A DNA stretch of 64,000 nt from Amaurobius ferox (lineage: Eukaryota > Arthropoda > Arachnida > Araneae > Amaurobiidae). Each line of letters begins with the position of its first letter. Within the stretch, counting starts at the first letter, position 1. The notes under the pieces are model-generated. The model had not been told where the DNA came from. It ran no database searches and saw only the letters and a list, made by a program, of their open reading frames with translations. The position numbers and the translations under genes are program-made. Below, piece after piece: positions 23,695-35,095 of this stretch. The DNA is taken from contig OX578146.1 in NCBI GenBank assembly GCA_951213105.1, forward strand, positions 110,690,195-110,754,194. Reading direction: 5' to 3'.

Positions 23695-24777
23695 TTACCT
23701 ATAAAATGAAGTAAAGGGATATTTTTACCCCGCGGGATATCGAAATTAAAAAAATTTAATTTCTGATATTTCGGAATGTAAAATATACCCCGGACAGCAA
23801 TCTTAAAATTATATCTTAGGAAACACAAATTATTTCTTGCCCGCATCCAAAGCGCGCGTCTCGCAGTATCGTTTTTCCCAAACCGCTAAATATCGCCAAA
23901 ATGTAGTAAAACGCAGTTTAGGATGTTTTAATGAATATTTCTTTATAATTACATTGATGGAATAATTTCTTCATGAAGGTCAGCAATATCTCCTACGATT
24001 TTTTTATCCCCAAAAGCTTAGGGGGAGCAGAAATAATTAAAAATATATATTTTTTCTTTCAAGGACGCTTTTCCATTCACCTTATCCCATTGAACTATAG
24101 GGGAAACGGAAAACACTGGACGGGAAGAGTCCCTGAAGTCACATGACAACGGTTCGGGTCTTTTATTAGAGTTGCTGCGGTTTTCTCTACTTGATTACTC
24201 CTCGAAGGTTAACACATGCGTACATTACATTTTAATTTCACGGATACACACACCACATACGCTTATACAAAAAGAGCCGTACCTCTGATAAGAGTTGAGT
24301 TGTGTTTCAGCATGCAAAATATGTAAATTTATCAAAAATTCAAATTCGAATATTCGACGCTGTGATAATACTTTTCCTGTGCTTAGCATAGTATGAGTGG
24401 TATATAAAAATGGAAACTTTTAGATTTTTGCTTTATTAGATTTGATTACTGCGTTGATTACAGTTAATACTGCACCTTTGAAAATAAAACATTAAAATTT
24501 ATTTATTCTTAGTTGCGTTGATTACTTAATAATACAGCTTTAACCATTATATGAGAATTATGCAAAGCATATAGTAAATTTACCTTCTCTTGAACATGGC
24601 CGTATATAGTATTCGTGGAACATTATTACACTTAATATTAAACACGTTGCGTTGTTTGCCGGTATTAAAACCCACCATTATTTTCGTTACTGCGAGTTCC
24701 TGCAATAGAATACTTATTAACATAATACTACTCAATTAATTGCACCATTGTTAACTTTAAAATAAAATCATTTATTA
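23695..24777. other. Intergenic DNA, nothing recognised
   Basis: Mostly AT-rich, with moderately GC-richer pieces near 23850-23890 and 24100-24190 that show no coding frame. Confidence 0.45.
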
Positions 24778-26024
24778 ACAAGAAAGATCAATCATGCTTA
24801 AAGCATTGATTATGAAACACTTTCCAACTTCAATGCAATTTTATTTAAACATGTCTAAAATGCAATACATTCCTCGGTAATATTTTAAAGCTTATCACAA
24901 TACTACATTAATTTATTATATTTGAAAACTTAAACCTTCATCGAAAAAAATGAACTTCATTAAAATGACGGCATTCAAATATAAATTTCCTGGTTTAAAC
25001 ATCTCTAAAATGCGATACATTCCTCGGTAATATTTTTAAAACTATCATAATACTACGATAATTTATTATATTTGAAAACTTCATCGAAAACAACTGAAAT
25101 TCATTCAAATGACGTCATAGAAAAAATAACACGCCTGGATCTCTCTATAAAAACAGTATTTCATTCATACATTTTCCCATTCATTTCATTCATCACAATA
25201 CTATAATAATTTATTTTATTTAAAAATTAAGACGATGGAGCTACAAGTAATTAAACTCTATGCTTAAAACTTCATCGAAAAAAATCGTCCTTCTCTTTGT
25301 AAAATCAATGAATATTTCATTCATATCAGCTATGCAGACTCCATGGGCTAAATAATTTTGTGTTAAAAAATACAGCAATTCTAATACAACTCATTCTACA
25401 TATTTTGCTGTTTACATTTTACATAAGTGAAAAATAGGCTTCGTTGTAGAAATAATCAAATTTGGATGATCATTTAAACTCAATGACACAACACTCAATA
25501 TGAATTAAAAAGAACTTAAAAAATCACGATTTTGATACAAGATGGATGCCATATATCATTTTGAAGTGGGTCACGTGATCTGTTCATATCATGGTCACGT
25601 GATCTTTTCATATCATGGTCACGTGATCGCTTCATATAAGAGGTGTAATTATTATTTTAATTTTTATTTAAAAAACTACTGAATATATTTCGCTGAATTT
25701 TTTTTATACATTTTATGGAACTATTTGAATATTACTTAAAATTTTCGAAGCAATTTGTGAATTTTAAATCCGCTTAAAAAATGTTTGAAAAATTATGTCC
25801 CATTGGGCTCAATGTATTTCATTTTTTCAACCCGGGTTCAATCCAAAACTAATTGGGTGATATTATTCATTTATATTCCCATAGGTCCTACAGCCCGTCT
25901 GAAGAACATGCTAAAATTTCATTTTGATTAAGTCATTTTTACGGTAGTTATCGTGCTAACGGACAGACAGACAGACAGAATGAACAATGTCATAAACACT
26001 TTTCAACTTTGTTGTAAAGTGTTA
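24778..26024 (+). repeat. Dispersed repeat family R1, copy 1
   Basis: About 1.25 kb, starting acaagaaagatcaatcatgc and ending gttgtaaagtgtta after a gacagacagacag run. Nearly the same sequence occurs at 44767-46032 (plus) and inverted at 52755-54065. No ORF is shared. The right end can form a hairpin (aacacttttcaac / gttgtaaagtgtt). Possibly a non-autonomous DNA transposon. Confidence 0.8.
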
Positions 26025-26511
26025 AAAACATTCTCTTAATTATTAAATTCATTACAACAATTGATATATATTATTTGCGGAGGAGAGTTGTCCTGTGAGA
26101 CCAGTTACTAAAAGAAGGTTACTAAACTGCAGGTACTAAACTGCATTAATGACCGTCTTTAATACTTGACTTGCACATACATGTTTGTTATCTTTGACTT
26201 TGTCACCAGCTCGTACTTAATGTCGCTCATTTTACTGGAATCAACTCGTAGTGTAATTCTCCCACTCGTAATCAGGACATTGTCGTTTCTCATTTGCCTC
26301 TGTCTCACGTAGAAGTGTATCTCCGGGAATCTTTATGGAATATCTACGGAATCATCATAGTATTCTGCTCTCTTGCTGGAACTCTGACTCTGCGGTACTT
26401 TTGCTCTGCAGCTCTTAATTGAATCTCTCTTACTGCTCTCTCATTGTATTCTCCTATTTGAATCTCTAGAACTACCAATCTGTTGCCACCTCTTTTTGCT
26501 TGAGGTCTGAC
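26025..26511. other. GC-raised block, possible eroded element
   Basis: From about 26080 base composition is more even than in the neighbours and continues past the SINE to about 27080. The minus strand has partial open frames (26541-26344) rich in Arg/Glu/Gln, but no family is recognised. Confidence 0.4.
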
Positions 26512-26525
26512 ACGCCTCTTTGGCT

Positions 26526-26812
26526 GGACGCGGTAGCCCATTGGTTAGCGCGCTGGAGTTGCACTCGGTGGGCCCGGGTTCGATTCCAGCCACTGCCAAA
26601 ACTGCCGCCGTGTTCATGCGGAGTACGATCATGTTAAACATGTGGGTCCGAATGTCCTTCCGAGAGGTTGGTGGTAGGGGAAGGAGGGTACGGTCCCTGT
26701 GGATGCCTCCCCCACTGGGTTCCGGTCTAAATCGGGTGGCACTTCCCGACCGTCCAAACAGTTACCTTACACCTTTCTGGTAGGTCGGACGGTCTGGGTT
26801 TCAACAACAACA
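26526..26812 (+). mobile_element. Full-length tRNA-derived SINE with target duplication
   Basis: Head with A box (tagcccattggttagcgcgc) and B box (ggttcgattcc), the complete body, and a terminal tcaacaacaac tail. Direct repeats acgcctctttggct lie at 26512-26525 and 26813-26826. This is the best reference copy in the window. The 87-codon ORF over it is a shadow. Confidence 0.95.
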
Positions 26813-26826
26813 ACGCCTCTTTGGCT

Positions 26827-28514
26827 CTGATAGGCCATCCTTGGGCACTGCGCCCAGACATCTTGCCATTGGTAACATCTTTAACCTCTCTCGTGGCTTC
26901 ACCTCAGCATCTCAGATTTTATGGTCTAGCTGACCTCTTGGGTAAAGGCAGCTGTAAACCGTCGTCTTTAAGCCTACTGCATTGTTTGATATTACAGACC
27001 CTCATCAATTTTGCACATAACTGTCTCGCCTACATCTGGTGTGAAATCTATTACTGCACTTATTCTGGTCTCATAGTATGTATTGTGCAAAAATGTATAA
27101 AATATTGTGTCGTAAATAGCTTAAGACTGCATATAGCGAACAAAAATTCAGTTAGGACAGGATAAAAACTATTTCAAAAGGAAAATAGCCTCCTTAATAA
27201 CAGTGGTCCTCAAACACAGCATGTGACGACCTTGCCTACAGTAATAAACGGCCATATTGAGAATACGATCGGCTTTTTTGTGAATTAGTTGCTTATTTAT
27301 CGTTCGTGGATTTTTGCGACCGCGTATCTATTAGCTGTGGCTTTTATAAAAGTGACTGCTAAAAATCTTACCACTAAAAATTGTCGGCTAAATTATTAAC
27401 CTCTAGCTGCGGGAGCTAGATGCTATTAATTATTAAAGCATGTTTAATATATAGGTTAGAAGTTAAAATTAAATAAAAAGTTAAATTTTGAATAAATTTT
27501 ATGACTATTTTGGAAATGAGAATTACAATTAAATCATATCAACACGTCTGTTAAAAATCACATTTGAATGTTCTTAATTTTTCCAGAACTTCATCCAGAA
27601 ATTGCGGAAAATTTGAATAATTAAATTGGTTTAAAATGTTTTATTTAAAAGCGTGGCATGCTTACGGGTTACAAAGTTATTTTACTGTCCGAATGCAACC
27701 CTCGGATCAGGGAGTAACTGATGAAGTTACAGATATAGACTATATGCAGTTTTATATTATGTTTAAAGGTCTTTGCAAAATACAGAAGTAGCTGTCAATT
27801 GTTTGAAAGCAACATTGGCGAAATTTTAAGTAATTCTAATTAAGCAACGAAATTTTAAATTACGATTAATTATGATGCTACGTAATACATTTCCTCGTGG
27901 ACAGCCAATGTGATCTGGAAATTATAGTACACGATCATTTGTTCAACCTATTTCAATTAACTGCGACCTTATTTGATACAGCTTTCTGGATTAAGTATAG
28001 TATGAATAATAGAAATGTTAATAACTAAATGAAATCATTCCTTATATAAAATATTCTTTTAAAATATTATCGATAAATATTGACGGTATGCAAAAAATAT
28101 TTCAAATTTAATGTTTCATAATACTATATTCTGTGGGGAGATAGAATAATGTTAACCGTTTTGAGCTTAACTAAAAGTTGTCCAATGGTAACAGTAAAAA
28201 CTCTATGATCTCTTAGTCTATAAATAACATCAAATGAAATTTAGACTTTAAATGGCAGAATTAGACCCAATATGAAATCTAAACTGCAAAGTTATTTCAA
28301 TAATTTGGAATGAAATCACCTTTTTAAAATATACTCCATTATGCAATAGTGTTTATTGGCAATAATTCATATTTATTGAAAATAAATACTATTTCAATTC
28401 CCGTCAAACCCGAATGTTAAAATGGGAGTAAACAAATATGTACCTGTCCATAACACAATTAACACATGTTTCGACTATTTAAAATCGAATCTTGAAATTA
28501 TTTTTTAAAAACTC
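26827..28514. other. Intergenic DNA
   Basis: The first ~250 bp are the right part of the GC-raised block split by the SINE (114-codon frame 26821-27165, no recognisable domain). The rest, to 28514, is AT-rich with nothing recognised. Confidence 0.4.
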
Positions 28515-29430
28515 TGATGTGGGCAACACATGACTTTCCTTATATAATGCGATGAATTTACTGCTTTTACAGTTAAAAAAAATGTTATTCTTATAGTAGA
28601 TACTTATATTCTTTCCAAGATATTGAATTTTCTTCAATTAGTCGTCATTTTCATTGAATTAGCATCATTTTTATCTATTTGGCAAAATTTTTGTTAATTT
28701 GGCAACAATTAAAAATGTCGCCAAGTTGGCGATATTCCGCTAAATTCGTCGCCAAAATCTCGCCAAGCATTATGGACGGAGACATAAGTTATTCTTACAG
28801 CAGATAAATGACTATTGCCGTTCTAATTCAAAAGTATTACCCAAAGTATCTTTTTTCATGAATGGAACGAGCTAGATCCACGAGAAAGATGTGACCAAAT
28901 TTATTGCATGGTATTACATATGAAAAGTGAACATGTTTCTCAATAGGAAATATTTTTATTTTTTATTTTATACAACTTTTTGATAATTTTTTTGAAAAAT
29001 GTGCAATATCTCGAGAACGGTTCATGTTAGTGATCTAAAATTTATGCCAATCGTTTTCTAATGAAAACTTACACAAGAAATGTCTATTTGTGCAACTTTA
29101 TTAGCGGTTTTGATGTTTTGACGATTTTTTCAAAATTTCATTCGAAAATTTAGGGGGGTTCTGAACATTCGATTGCGTATAAGAACAATAGGCCTCCAAG
29201 GTTTACGGATTGTGATTTTTGTTCCAAATTTCGTTCGAATCGGCCCATTCGTTCGTCAGTTATCGTCTCCACACACTCACTGACACACACACACACACAC
29301 ATCACTTCAAAAATGTTTGATTCGTGATCAGGGATGCTTGAAACGTGTTCTCCCGTCGAAAACACGAATTCGAATTTTCGACCCCGTCACAATACTTTCC
29401 TTATACATTATGTATATAAGGAAAGTAATA
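28515..29430 (+). repeat. Dispersed repeat family F3, copy 1
   Basis: The left end reads acatgactttccttatataa and the right end tatataaggaaagtaataat, inverted relative to each other. The right end also forms a hairpin at about 29390-29424. The interior has a module with gtcgccaagttggcgata and ctcgccaagcattatggacg, then gtgcaatatctcgagaacgg. Partial relatives occur at about 34150-34735 and 42700-43160. No gene. Confidence 0.65.
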
Positions 29431-29583
29431 ATGCGAAATTTCTGAAATTGAAGACAATTGTCAAGATTTCCAATTTGCTTAATTTCTTGTAGGACTCAGA
29501 ATCGCGAAGGCCCCCTTTTCAACTATTAGAGGAGATATATACCAAATTGTTTATAAATTTATCAATAACATTGCAGTGCTTAT

Positions 29584-30530
29584 TTAAGGACTAGCAGGAA
29601 CCGAGAAAAGTTCTGTAATTCGTGATATGGCTTCACGGATTCCAATTATTTTTTCGCCAATTTTCTGTCCTACTGTTGGCGCCTACTGGTGTCGCCGCTA
29701 ACAACATAAAAGGTTCAGCAATAAATTGGTTTTACGTATGCAAGATATCAACAGCAAGGACATATACGATCTCAGTGGTGATTCTCTATAAAGTTTGCAG
29801 GAAAAGTTTGAAAACGTGAATTGAGTATGGCTAGAATGTTCATGCTATTTAACATGGACCAGCTCCTACTTCAAGCACAGCTGCCAGCAGCCCGTCAGCA
29901 GTTTGAAGGATTTTATGTTTTCTTTATTGGATATTTTGCATAGTTACCACCAACAGGAATCACAGTATTACGCCGAGTCAAACAAAACTGAAACAAACAC
30001 AGAAAAGCGTTGTACATGTTATTCAAAAAGATCTTCTTTCTAACGAAGGTTCTTCAACAAATTACAAACGGCACTATCACACGGAAATACTACAATTATT
30101 TGTTAAATCGTTTTCGACAATTCGTTCCTCCATCTGTCGCGTCAAAAACGTCCCAGGACGACTAAATGGTTCACGTTCCTGGCCGATATATAGGCGAATG
30201 ATGGAAGTCAAGTGCCTGGCCATTTGATTAAAAAAAATAAATAATAATAAAAAAAAAATCAAACAGCTCACAGTAACTGCGAGACTGTAACTGTAAGACC
30301 TACCTACCGTATTACAACTATCAATAGGTACGAAGGTGATACTACGCAAGATACTACGCTGGATTGTGCAATGGATCATTCGGTTTGGTCACAGACATTC
30401 TATATTCTGCTGATATACAAAAAGATTAATTTGAATATACTCAACTTCGCTTCATGGTTCACTTTGAAAACTTCACTGGGCCATCATACGCCAAAGATAG
30501 CATCTCCATTATAAAGACGATTGTTTCATT
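29584..30530 (+). pseudogene. Broken Helitron Pif1-type helicase
   Basis: Fragments in shifting frames match the helicase half of Helitron Rep-Hel proteins. GLAGTEKSSVIR (from about 29589) is the Walker A loop with the usual GTGKS changed to GTEKS. LLLAPTGVAANNIKGSAI lies in a shifted frame near 29665-29725. MVHFENFTGPSYA near 30450-30490 is the block before the late helicase motifs. Stops and frameshifts are numerous. It would have unwound DNA during rolling-circle transposition. No Helitron ends were matched to it. Confidence 0.7.
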
Positions 30531-31876
30531 GAAAAAAAAACTTTAACTGTACAAGAAAACAGTTTCCACTTGTTATCGTTTAAGTCATTTTAGTTCATTG
30601 TTCTCGAGGTGTTATGCTTTATCTAGTTGTAGTTGACATTGGTGACAACGAATTCTATTGCGTGTTAGGTCGATTGACGGTCTACCGTTGGAACCTAGCT
30701 TTGATTTCAAAAGTCTATATTATGTAAACAATTTCATTAAAAAACGAAGAAAGGAAATCAATCGTTTAAAACAGGTAGTTAGAAATTAGAGTAACGCAGT
30801 CTTCAAACCGACAAGGATTACAACTCATTATATTTAATTTAGAAAAGTTAAAAATAAATATATATACGGTTTTACTGCCTATTTCGCCTTTCTTGGCAGC
30901 ATCCTAGGGTAGTGCCCTTCCACGTAAATGTTCCAACTTTTCGTGCAAATTCGCTAAACAGTCGCCAAAAACTAGCAAAAGAAACGTATCTGAGTTGATG
31001 TCAAGGAAATCCCGCTCGTTCTTTGCTGCGTTTCAGTAAATATTATGTAATTCAATTAATTCAATACAATGCTCTGACCATTAGACGACACATACAATGA
31101 AGGGGGATTTATCTCAAACAAGCGCCACCTGAATTATTATTTCAAACGATTTTGGTGTTTTCCTAACATGGAGTTTAAAATCTTTCGCTTTACCCCTATG
31201 GTTTCAGTTTTCTGGCGAAAATAATAAGATGTAGTAATATATTGTCTTCCGGAGAGGTAAAATTTGAAATGATTCTAAAATAAACAAAACTTTCCGAAGG
31301 CAGTTTAGAAGATATTCTGGTATCTGCGGATATATGCTATTTATAAACTTTAAAAGATAGGATAATTTTATTAAATGGAAATCTGAGCAAAGTCAGATAT
31401 TAGTGTGGAACGAACACTATTTGACTTTGACTGATTCAAAGAACAGTTAAACTGTTTGCATCCCACTGCACCTTCTCAAAAATCAGTTTTCATAGTTTGC
31501 TACTGTAAACTACGGTGTTTATTTAACACATTTGTAGATTTAGCATTGAACATAGGTATATATCGAGTTCATAAATAGAGAAATTCTTGCCAAATTAATG
31601 AAGCAGCATAGAAGCTGTTATTATTAATAGAGTGGGAAGGATTTTTCCGCAGGCATAGTATGGGGATTTCATATAAATACCGTACTATATACTTTTATTT
31701 ACATACAAGCTACCCAATATATATCCATTGTATGTCCGTCTGGTATTTAAATGATATCCTGTGGAAGTCAATTTGACAACTTCTTCCAGTTAAGACATTA
31801 ATATTACTTAAAAAAAGTTGAGTTTTAACACGACACTATTTTTATTTAAAAAAAATATCACACTACAGTATTTCCA
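30531..31876. other. 3' flank of the V-ATPase H gene
   Basis: AT-rich DNA between the Helitron helicase remnant and the V-ATPase 3' end. No gene or named repeat recognised. Confidence 0.5.
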
Positions 31877-31905
31877 TTTATTAAACGAAGATAAAGCATT
31901 TTATT
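31877..31905 (-). promoter_or_regulatory. Polyadenylation signals of the V-ATPase H gene
   Basis: Two AATAAA hexamers on the minus strand, at 31905-31900 and 31882-31877, lie 8 and 31 bp after the stop codon. If used they would give a very short 3' UTR. Confidence 0.5.
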
Positions 31906-31912
31906 CGTCCAT

Positions 31913-32374
31913 TTACAACCCAAGTTTCTCTTCGTTCCAGTGTTTGATGACATCCGTCTTGTTGTCGTTGGTATACTCTAACAGCAGATCGTAGTTGTTA
32001 AGCATCAATATTTGCAGCGCCTTGAGAGCATTGTATTTGACAACAGGGTGCTTGTGACTTAGTAATTTCAGGAGTGCATCCTTACCGCCGAGTTCTTCGA
32101 CCACTTTCTTACCCCTAGGATAGTGTCTCATATACTCGCCAACATCGTGGGAGGCTACGCATACGACAATGCTTTCGTTTGAGGGCTCCAGTAAAGACAC
32201 TAATATTTTTATGAGTTCGTATTTGTTTTCGTTGAGGCGGCAGGCGTTTTTGCTCCAGAAGGGAACACTAGTGTGCACCACACTCCACTCTAGACGACCT
32301 GATCTCAGTTCGAGCTGGTATTCGTCAAAGGTGCTGAGCTTGGCAATGCACTTATTAAGAACGTCTTCAATCAT
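31913..32374 (-). CDS. ATP6V1H: V-type ATPase subunit H, last coding exon
   Basis: Acceptor ttttgcag precedes 32374 and the stop TAA is at 31915-31913, giving 153 codons. It encodes the C-terminal domain: KLSTFDEYQLELRSGRLEW, HDVGEYMRHYPRGKKVVEEL and a final KYNALKALQILM block, all close to subunit H of animals and yeast Vma13. Subunit H is an armadillo/HEAT-type protein that joins V1 to V0 and silences ATP hydrolysis when V1 is free. The C-terminal domain makes the inhibitory contact. The preceding intron is 15.3 kb and full of transposons. Confidence 0.95.
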   Translation of the reverse strand: MIEDVLNKCIAKLSTFDEYQLELRSGRLEWSVVHTSVPFWSKNACRLNENKYELIKILVSLLEPSNESIVVCVASHDVGEYMRHYPRGKKVVEELGGKDALLKLLSHKHPVVKYNALKALQILMLNNYDLLLEYTNDNKTDVIKHWNEEKLGL

Positions 32375-33063
32375 CTGCAAAATTTAAAGAAAATAAACAT
32401 TTAATTGTGCTGAAAAGACCAAATACTACTGTGAATTCCTCAAGGTAAAAAATAGCATCAAGTTTATAGCATGCATAGCCACGTAGTAAAATAACCTCTA
32501 ATGGGCGGAATTCTGTGATAATGTACTTGGCCAAAGTCATCTCGTTCAGAAAGAACTGAAATTCTTGCTGCCGGGAACTTGGTTTGACTTATTTTGCCCA
32601 TGTTTTATTGTTGGTATTGCAGTTATGAAGTGGCAGCACGATTTCTTTCTATAAAATACAGTTCACCTATATGGCATCAATTTAAAAGTACATCACTGGC
32701 GTTAAGCTTAATTTACTCTAGTAGAACAAATGGAATAATAACTAGAGAAATTTACTTGCTCATTTTCAAATAACTCGCCGGGCAAGTAAAAATCTATCAT
32801 TCCTATCCATTTTCAGTAAATTATTCTTACGCAATTTTATAAAGTAGCATTGTCCGCAGAATGACTATCTGAAAATTGCTACAAAATGCATTCATTAAAA
32901 ATCATTTAATGGTGGGAAAGCTATAATATGAAGCTTAAAATGTCGCGAGTTTTGCAGTTCAATGTGTTTGCTTACTCCTTGGTGAAAGATTTATGCACAA
33001 GTACTATATATATATATACACACACTCTCTCCCTCACACACACAAACACACACACACACACAT

Positions 33064-33101
<38 letters not shown>

Positions 33102-34149
33102 TAGGAAGTTAAATGAACTTGAGGATTCTAAAGGTGGTTAATGATTGGTGAGGTTTGTACAGAGTAAGATGGAATTATATGTATTCAAGTAGGCATTTAT
33201 GTGCCGCAAGTCAAGTTTATACATTAACTGTAATCTATAATCTCGTCAGATAGATTGTATAAGTTTAATTTATATACCGCCAAATAAGTTAGTAAAATAA
33301 TTTGATATTTTGACTTGAAGGCTATGATCAGAGTATCCAAATGAAATCGGGGCATAAACTAAAAGTGCTAGATACTTATAAACGATTAGAGAGTAATTTG
33401 TAATACTTTGAAAGCATGTAAACGAAGCAAGAGTCTGAAATAACCAATAAACTTATTGAACTTTGCTAGAGTTTTATTTAACAAAATACTGTTGACGTAA
33501 AACTATTTCGATTCAATCGAACTGGAGCAACTGCCCATTTTCTTCAAGAGGATATTTGAGGAGTTCTAAAGAAAATTTGGTCATGTGTGACATTTGTTAA
33601 ATATTTTATGAATTTTTGTATTGCATTAAACTGCATCTATCTAATTATCTATGTTGTAAATAAAGAGATTACCTTGACTTTCGACGTTAGTGAGCCCAAT
33701 AAAGTGAAAAAGAGTGGTTAGGTTTCATATTTTCATACTAAAAATAGTGTGCGTAATATTTTGCGATCAATTGCGACTATTTAAAAGTTATGTGATCTTT
33801 GTCCGTTTTTGGTTCGTTTTTAAACTGCTCTGATTTTAGTTGCAGAAATTCTGCTCGAGTTTGAAAAATTCCAAATTTGAAAAATGCTGAAATTTGAAAA
33901 ATTTGAAAAGTTTATTTCCACCCGCGACAGATTGATTTTTATTACCTTAATGAAAAATGTAATACATACAATATACTATATTCTATACACTGATAAATAA
34001 AAATAAAACTTCAACTTTTTTCTCAGCGGTAATCTTGACTTGGAAAACACGAGGAGAATACATTTTATATATTCTGTCATGTTTTATGTCATAGTGATGT
34101 CTTTTGCGAGCCTATCGCGAATTAATAGCCAATCAAATTCGCTAATAAA
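32375..34149. other. V-ATPase H intron 3, first part
   Basis: AT-rich. A mixed TA/CA microsatellite lies at about 33004-33102. No other element recognised. Confidence 0.55.
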
Positions 34150-34735
34150 AGAACTTGATGTGGGCAGCACATAACTTTCCCTATATAATGCAACGAATTT
34201 ACTTCTTTCACAGTGCAAAAAATAATGTATAAGATTCACGACAGAATGTTTTTAACGTAGAATCGAACATATGGCGCTTTTTCAGCTGATATCATCTAAA
34301 ACTATTTTGAATAAACCAATTAATTTATATTTCGCACAACTCTAAAGTAATAATTATCATTATTGATTGTATCCGCAATAAACATATATTAAATAATAAT
34401 TTTAATATATAGTTCATATATTAAAATATTGTAAAATTTATTCATCAATGTAATGTTAATTTTGTGTCAATTTTGAAATTTTAACTATATTATAGTCAAT
34501 GTGGGGACGAAATATCGCCAAGTTGACCAAGTTGCTAAATGAGTTCATAAGTTCGTCAAATTTATCGCTAAGCGTTATAAATAAAGAAAGAAAAGAGTTT
34601 TTGTTATATATAGATGACTATTGACGAATTCTTAGGCGTTAAAATACAAAATTATTACCCAAAGTACCATCTCTCGTGAATGGGACGGACTAGATCCATG
34701 AGAATGATGTTAACAAATTCATCGCATATCTCTAC
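34150..34735 (+). repeat. F3 family, partial copy
   Basis: It begins gatgtgggcagcacataact and includes gccaagttgaccaagttg and taagcgttataaa-type module remnants. It matches the first ~400 bp of the copy at 28515 with rearrangements, and ends near gatgttaacaaattcatcgc. Confidence 0.6.
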
Positions 34736-35006
34736 TTATAATAAAACAGAGCGTGTGTTTGACGGGGAACGCTTCCGGGACAATCCACTCCTCAAAAGGA
34801 TAGACCAACCCAAACAAACCAACTGATAATTTTATCTAATCTAACGTAAAATGTAGCGTAGAATTGTAAACAATATTTTAATAAAAATATATCATGTTAC
34901 TAAGAAACGGAATGAAACTCAATGAGTTATTACAGCAATGAATCTAAAGAAACGGAATTAAACTGAGTCGTTACAGCAGTAAATATTTTTCGATTTAAAT
35001 AATAAA

Positions 35007-35007
35007 G

Positions 35008-35092
<85 letters not shown>
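35007..35092. repeat. (TA)n microsatellite at the PLE 5' edge
   Basis: About 80 bp of uninterrupted TA. The adjoining Penelope-like coding sequence begins immediately to its right. Confidence 0.95.
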
Positions 35093-35093
<1 letters not shown>

Positions 35094-35095
<2 letters not shown>

